Below, piece after piece: positions 61,222 through 64,000 of a stretch of 64,000 bases of DNA. The position numbers were made by a program, and so were the translations under genes. Under the pieces are notes generated by a model that did no database searches, was not told the DNA's origin, and worked only from the letters and a program-made list of their open reading frames with translations. How positions within the stretch are numbered: position 1 is the stretch's first letter; the number at the start of each line of letters is the position of its first letter. This stretch comes from Herbaspirillum sp. meg3 (GTDB taxonomy: Bacteria > Pseudomonadota > Gammaproteobacteria > Burkholderiales > Burkholderiaceae_D). The stretch is taken from the NCBI RefSeq assembly GCF_002257565.1, contig NZ_CP022736.1, positions 1,240,001 through 1,304,000 on the forward strand, read 5' to 3'.

Positions 61222-62058
61222 ATGGCCGCAACAGCACAGGCAAACGATATGCCCGCCGGGGCTTGTGATTGTCACATCCACATCTACGATTACACGCGTT
61301 TTGAGTTGGCGCCGACGGCCTTATCCAGACCGCCGCAAGCCTTGTGGTCGGACTATCGGCGCGAGCAGCAGGCATTGGGGCTGACCCGCGCAGTGGTGGT
61401 GCAGCCGACTGGTTATGGCTTCGACAATCGCTGCACGCTTGATGCGCTGACACAGGCAGGCGGCAACGCGCGCGGCATCGTGGCGATTGCGCCCGATGTC
61501 ACCGAGGCTGAGTTGACGCAGATGGATGCCGCCGGCGTACGCGGTGTGCGCTTCATGATGATCGCCAATGGTGGCGGCGTGATGCGTTGGGACATGCTGG
61601 AGACCGTCGCCGCAAAGATTGCACCGCTGAACTGGAACATCAATCTGCAAATCGACGGCCGTGATTTTGAACAATACGAAGACGTGCTGAAGTCGTTGCC
61701 ATGCCGCGTCGTCATCGACCACAACGGCAAATTTCTTACGCCGGTCAAGCCGGATCATCCCGGCATGAAAAGTCTGTTGCGCTTGCTCGATACCGGGCGT
61801 TGCTGGGTCAAGCTGTCAGCCCCTTACGAAACGTCACAAACCGGCGCGCCGGATTATGACGATGTCAGTGTGCTGGCAAAGACCTTCGTCGATGCCTATC
61901 CGGAACGCTGCCTGTGGGCCAGCAACTGGCCGCATCCGAGGCGTAATCCCCAGCCGTCCAATCGCGCGCTGCTGGATCTGTTTCCGGTCTGGGCGCCTTC
62001 GGCAGAAGTACGCAAGCGCATTCTGGTCGACAACCCGGCAGCGCTTTACGGATTCTGA
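61222..62058 (+). CDS. Amidohydrolase (LigI/dicarboxylate-lactonase type)
   Basis: 278 residues of the amidohydrolase-2 family. The metal/substrate motif CDCHIHIYD lies near residue 20, the central histidine in CRVVIDHNGKF and the C-terminal acid region in LWASNWPHP. This resembles 2-pyrone-4,6-dicarboxylate lactonase and sugar-lactonases. GGAGACATCCC precedes the ATG. It probably shares a transcript with the dehydrogenase. Its last 13 bases overlap the convergent NmrA-like gene. Confidence 0.86.
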   Translation: MAATAQANDMPAGACDCHIHIYDYTRFELAPTALSRPPQALWSDYRREQQALGLTRAVVVQPTGYGFDNRCTLDALTQAGGNARGIVAIAPDVTEAELTQMDAAGVRGVRFMMIANGGGVMRWDMLETVAAKIAPLNWNINLQIDGRDFEQYEDVLKSLPCRVVIDHNGKFLTPVKPDHPGMKSLLRLLDTGRCWVKLSAPYETSQTGAPDYDDVSVLAKTFVDAYPERCLWASNWPHPRRNPQPSNRALLDLFPVWAPSAEVRKRILVDNPAALYGF

Positions 62059-63035
62059 GCGTATTGCGGCAACGCAGGCCAGTTCCCTTGTGCCGCTGTG
62101 ACGCCTGCAATTGCCTTGGCCATCGCTTGCATGGTGTGATCTTCCGTATCGTCAACTTCATAGAGATCATCCAGCGGCCATGCCAGCGACAACGGGGTGA
62201 GCTGCATGCCGAAGTGTGCTGCCGTCGCTTCGACGTCATGCGGCGTCCGCGTTCTGGCGATGAGATCGATCATCGTGGCAGGTAGCTCGGCATTGTCGCC
62301 TGCTTGTGCGACAGCGATGGTCTGGATGGGCACCTGTCTTCCATTGACCAGTTGTACCAGTTCCTTCAGGCTGTGTTCGTCAGGGCCGCCCAATTCATAG
62401 GTGCCTGCGCTGCCTGCGCCGAGCGCAGCGGCTTCTGCAATGGTGGCGATGTCGCCCAGATTGATCGGCCTGCAACGCTGTTCACCGGTGCCATAGACGG
62501 TCACCGGGACATCGGGTGCGCGTTGTTGCAGCGACAGTTCAAACGGCAGCGGTTGCGGGCTGCCGCGCACTACCGGGCCGTGGCGAAAGATCACCGCATT
62601 GCTCAGACGTGCCAGTGCCTGCTCCGCCAATCCCTTGGCTTTCAGATACCAGTTGCCCTCAGTGACGTCCGCACCGACGTGAGAGAAGTAAATCACACGG
62701 GTGTCGCGCTCGCCCACCGCAGCCGTGATGCGTTCGGCGGTATCGACCATGCCTTCCCGATAGGCATCCCAGTTGTTGGCGGCAACAACACCGGTCAGCA
62801 GGATGACGGCATCTGCTTCCGCGATGACTTCAAAGCTGCGCTCGCTGCGCGTCCAGTCGGTGACAACTTCGTCGGCGATCAAGCGTAGCGGTTGCCGCAC
62901 CAGCGCGGTGACATGCACATCGGCATCGCGTAGCAACAGCATGAGCAGACGTGCAGTAGGACCGTTGGCCCCGGCGATGACGACCCGGCGCAAAGGTACG
63001 GTGGGTGCAGCGGGGGCGGTGTGAAAGTAGTGCAT
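62046..63035 (-). CDS. NmrA-like NAD(P)-binding protein
   Basis: 329 residues. The Rossmann motif is VVIAGANGPTARLLMLLL (atypical GxxGxxx with Asn-Gly-Pro), then VTALVRQPLRL and VIYFSHVGADVTEGNWYLKAKGLAEQAL with the YxxxK-like pattern of atypical short-chain dehydrogenases. It may be a redox sensor or an isomerase. The frame extends upstream to 63299, but GGGAGAAGCC before ATG 63035 decides the start. The 287 bases to the metallophosphoesterase gene show nothing notable. Confidence 0.85.
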   Translation of the reverse strand: MHYFHTAPAAPTVPLRRVVIAGANGPTARLLMLLLRDADVHVTALVRQPLRLIADEVVTDWTRSERSFEVIAEADAVILLTGVVAANNWDAYREGMVDTAERITAAVGERDTRVIYFSHVGADVTEGNWYLKAKGLAEQALARLSNAVIFRHGPVVRGSPQPLPFELSLQQRAPDVPVTVYGTGEQRCRPINLGDIATIAEAAALGAGSAGTYELGGPDEHSLKELVQLVNGRQVPIQTIAVAQAGDNAELPATMIDLIARTRTPHDVEATAAHFGMQLTPLSLAWPLDDLYEVDDTEDHTMQAMAKAIAGVTAAQGNWPALPQYAQNP

Positions 63036-63322
63036 GGCTTCTCCCTGATTTGGCAGATATGCAGATGGAGACGTTCGAGAAGCCGCAATATTGTGCCGCA
63101 CAAAAATATTTTTCCATCTGCTCTTTCCGGCGTACTTGCCTGTTACGCTGGCAGGCAATTTGCTCAGCAGCCTGTCAGGAATTCTGAAGAAAACGCAGCA
63201 AAACCCGGCAAAACAAGGCGATTGCAAGGTAATCACACTGCAACAGTGGGCAAGCCATTGAAATGCGTGTATGCATACCAACATGCACGGCAACATCATC
63301 TTTTTATCCTTCGCGAGGTCTC

Positions 63323-64000
63323 ATGCCGTCACGTTTCACGATTGTTTTTGTGCTTTCCATATTGGGAGCCTTACACGCATGGATAGGCTGGCGCATCCTG
63401 CCTGCGCTCGGTATCGATGCCGCCTGGCAAGCCACCGGGGCCTTGCTGCTGGTGCTGTCGTATTTGCTGATCCCGGCCGGTTTGCTGTCGCGCGGCATCA
63501 AGCAACAGCCCTTGTCGGATCGCCTGGCCTGGGTCGGCATGCTGATCATGGGTTTGTTTTCATCGCTGCTGCTGCTGACGATTGTGCGTGAGATTGTGTT
63601 GCTGGTGCTGCCTTTGTTTGGTGCGTTGACGCCGGACATGGTGGAGAGCACTGCCTGGGCCGTCATTGGGTGCGCTTTGCTGTTGACCGTGATCGGCTAT
63701 GCTAATGCACGCCGTCTGGCTGCCGTGGTCGACATCGACGTGCCGATCAAGGGCTTGTCGCCTGCTCTGGAAGGTTTCACCATCGTGCAGATCAGCGACA
63801 TCCACGTCGGTCCCACCATCAAGCGCAGCTATTTGCGCGCCATCGTCGACAAGGTTAATTCATTGAAGGCCGACATGATCGCCATCACCGGTGATCTGGT
63901 TGATGGCAGCGTGCAGCAGTTGTCTGAGCACACAGCGCCGCTGGAGCAATTGCGCTCGCGTCACGGCGCTTACTTCGTCACCGGCAATCATGAGTATTAC
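63323..64000 (+). CDS. Metallophosphoesterase, N-terminal part (membrane-anchored)
   Basis: 226 codons are in the window and the frame is still open at its end. About four membrane helices (roughly residues 5-25, 33-55, 68-98 and 110-127) precede a calcineurin-like phosphoesterase domain: QISDIHVG, ITGDLVDGS and VTGNHEYY carry the metal ligands. The architecture is that of YkoQ/YaeI-type phosphodiesterases that act on phospholipid-like substrates. ATG 63323 is in frame; CGAGGTC lies in front. Confidence 0.88.
   Translation, partial: MPSRFTIVFVLSILGALHAWIGWRILPALGIDAAWQATGALLLVLSYLLIPAGLLSRGIKQQPLSDRLAWVGMLIMGLFSSLLLLTIVREIVLLVLPLFGALTPDMVESTAWAVIGCALLLTVIGYANARRLAAVVDIDVPIKGLSPALEGFTIVQISDIHVGPTIKRSYLRAIVDKVNSLKADMIAITGDLVDGSVQQLSEHTAPLEQLRSRHGAYFVTGNHEYY

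Noticed and set aside
1..64000. tRNA, rRNA, CRISPR array, transposase or integrase
   Set aside because: None seen on either strand by reading; gaps are short and mostly explained by promoters, terminators or remnants.

Overview
The window looks like chromosomal DNA of a Burkholderiales betaproteobacterium, most likely an Oxalobacteraceae member close to Herbaspirillum. This is an inference from high-GC coding sequence, gene content and protein style; no rRNA, tRNA or other taxonomic marker is present. I saw no insertion sequence, prophage or CRISPR array. Nearly every stretch is ordinary coding sequence, packed on both strands, with 3' ends of convergent genes sometimes overlapping.

Layout. 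1-7239 (-): a five-gene drug/metal efflux operon (outer-membrane factor, adaptor, RND pump, OmpR-type regulator, truncated histidine kinase) with a likely regulator box upstream. 7595-15080: a LacI regulator divergent from a catabolic operon made of a TRAP transporter (binding protein plus fused QM permease), a VOC protein, a RuBisCO-like protein and a DUF1537 sugar-acid kinase. This is the most interesting block and resembles D-apionate/3-oxo-isoapionate catabolism. 15086-21252: AidB-like acyl-CoA dehydrogenase, CysM, a small HTH protein, DUF1415, YaeQ and MmgE/PrpD genes. 21415-26065: an orphan amino-acid binding protein, an RpiR regulator with an array of TGAWTCA sites, and a LysR regulator divergent from a ureohydrolase-RidA pair. 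26062-30625 (-): MltB, a TonB-dependent siderophore-type receptor and an APH-fold kinase in one tight run. 30870-37275: HDAC-like deacetylase, LysR/DHA2 efflux pair, RbgA GTPase, a small membrane protein and a Leu/Ile/Val-type binding protein.

37490-40061 (-): the methionine ABC transporter metN-metI-metQ, with a terminator-like hairpin just before metN. 40423-43350: ogt, then groES-groEL behind a textbook sigma70 promoter overlapping a perfect CIRCE operator. 43399-43686 carries the C-terminal ends of a LysR gene and an enolase-superfamily gene joined back to back, best read as the scar of one deletion through a divergent regulator/enzyme pair. 43746-46961: an MFS/TetR pair sharing a 15-bp operator, and an LhgO-type oxidase.

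47253-56494: a signalling region, with two related membrane diguanylate cyclases flanking an MCP and CheV, plus map and a ChaA-like antiporter. 57122-64000: PPK2, an unknown protein, a FecR/OmpA overlapping pair, a 2-hydroxyacid dehydrogenase with an amidohydrolase, an NmrA-like protein and the start of a metallophosphoesterase cut by the window edge.
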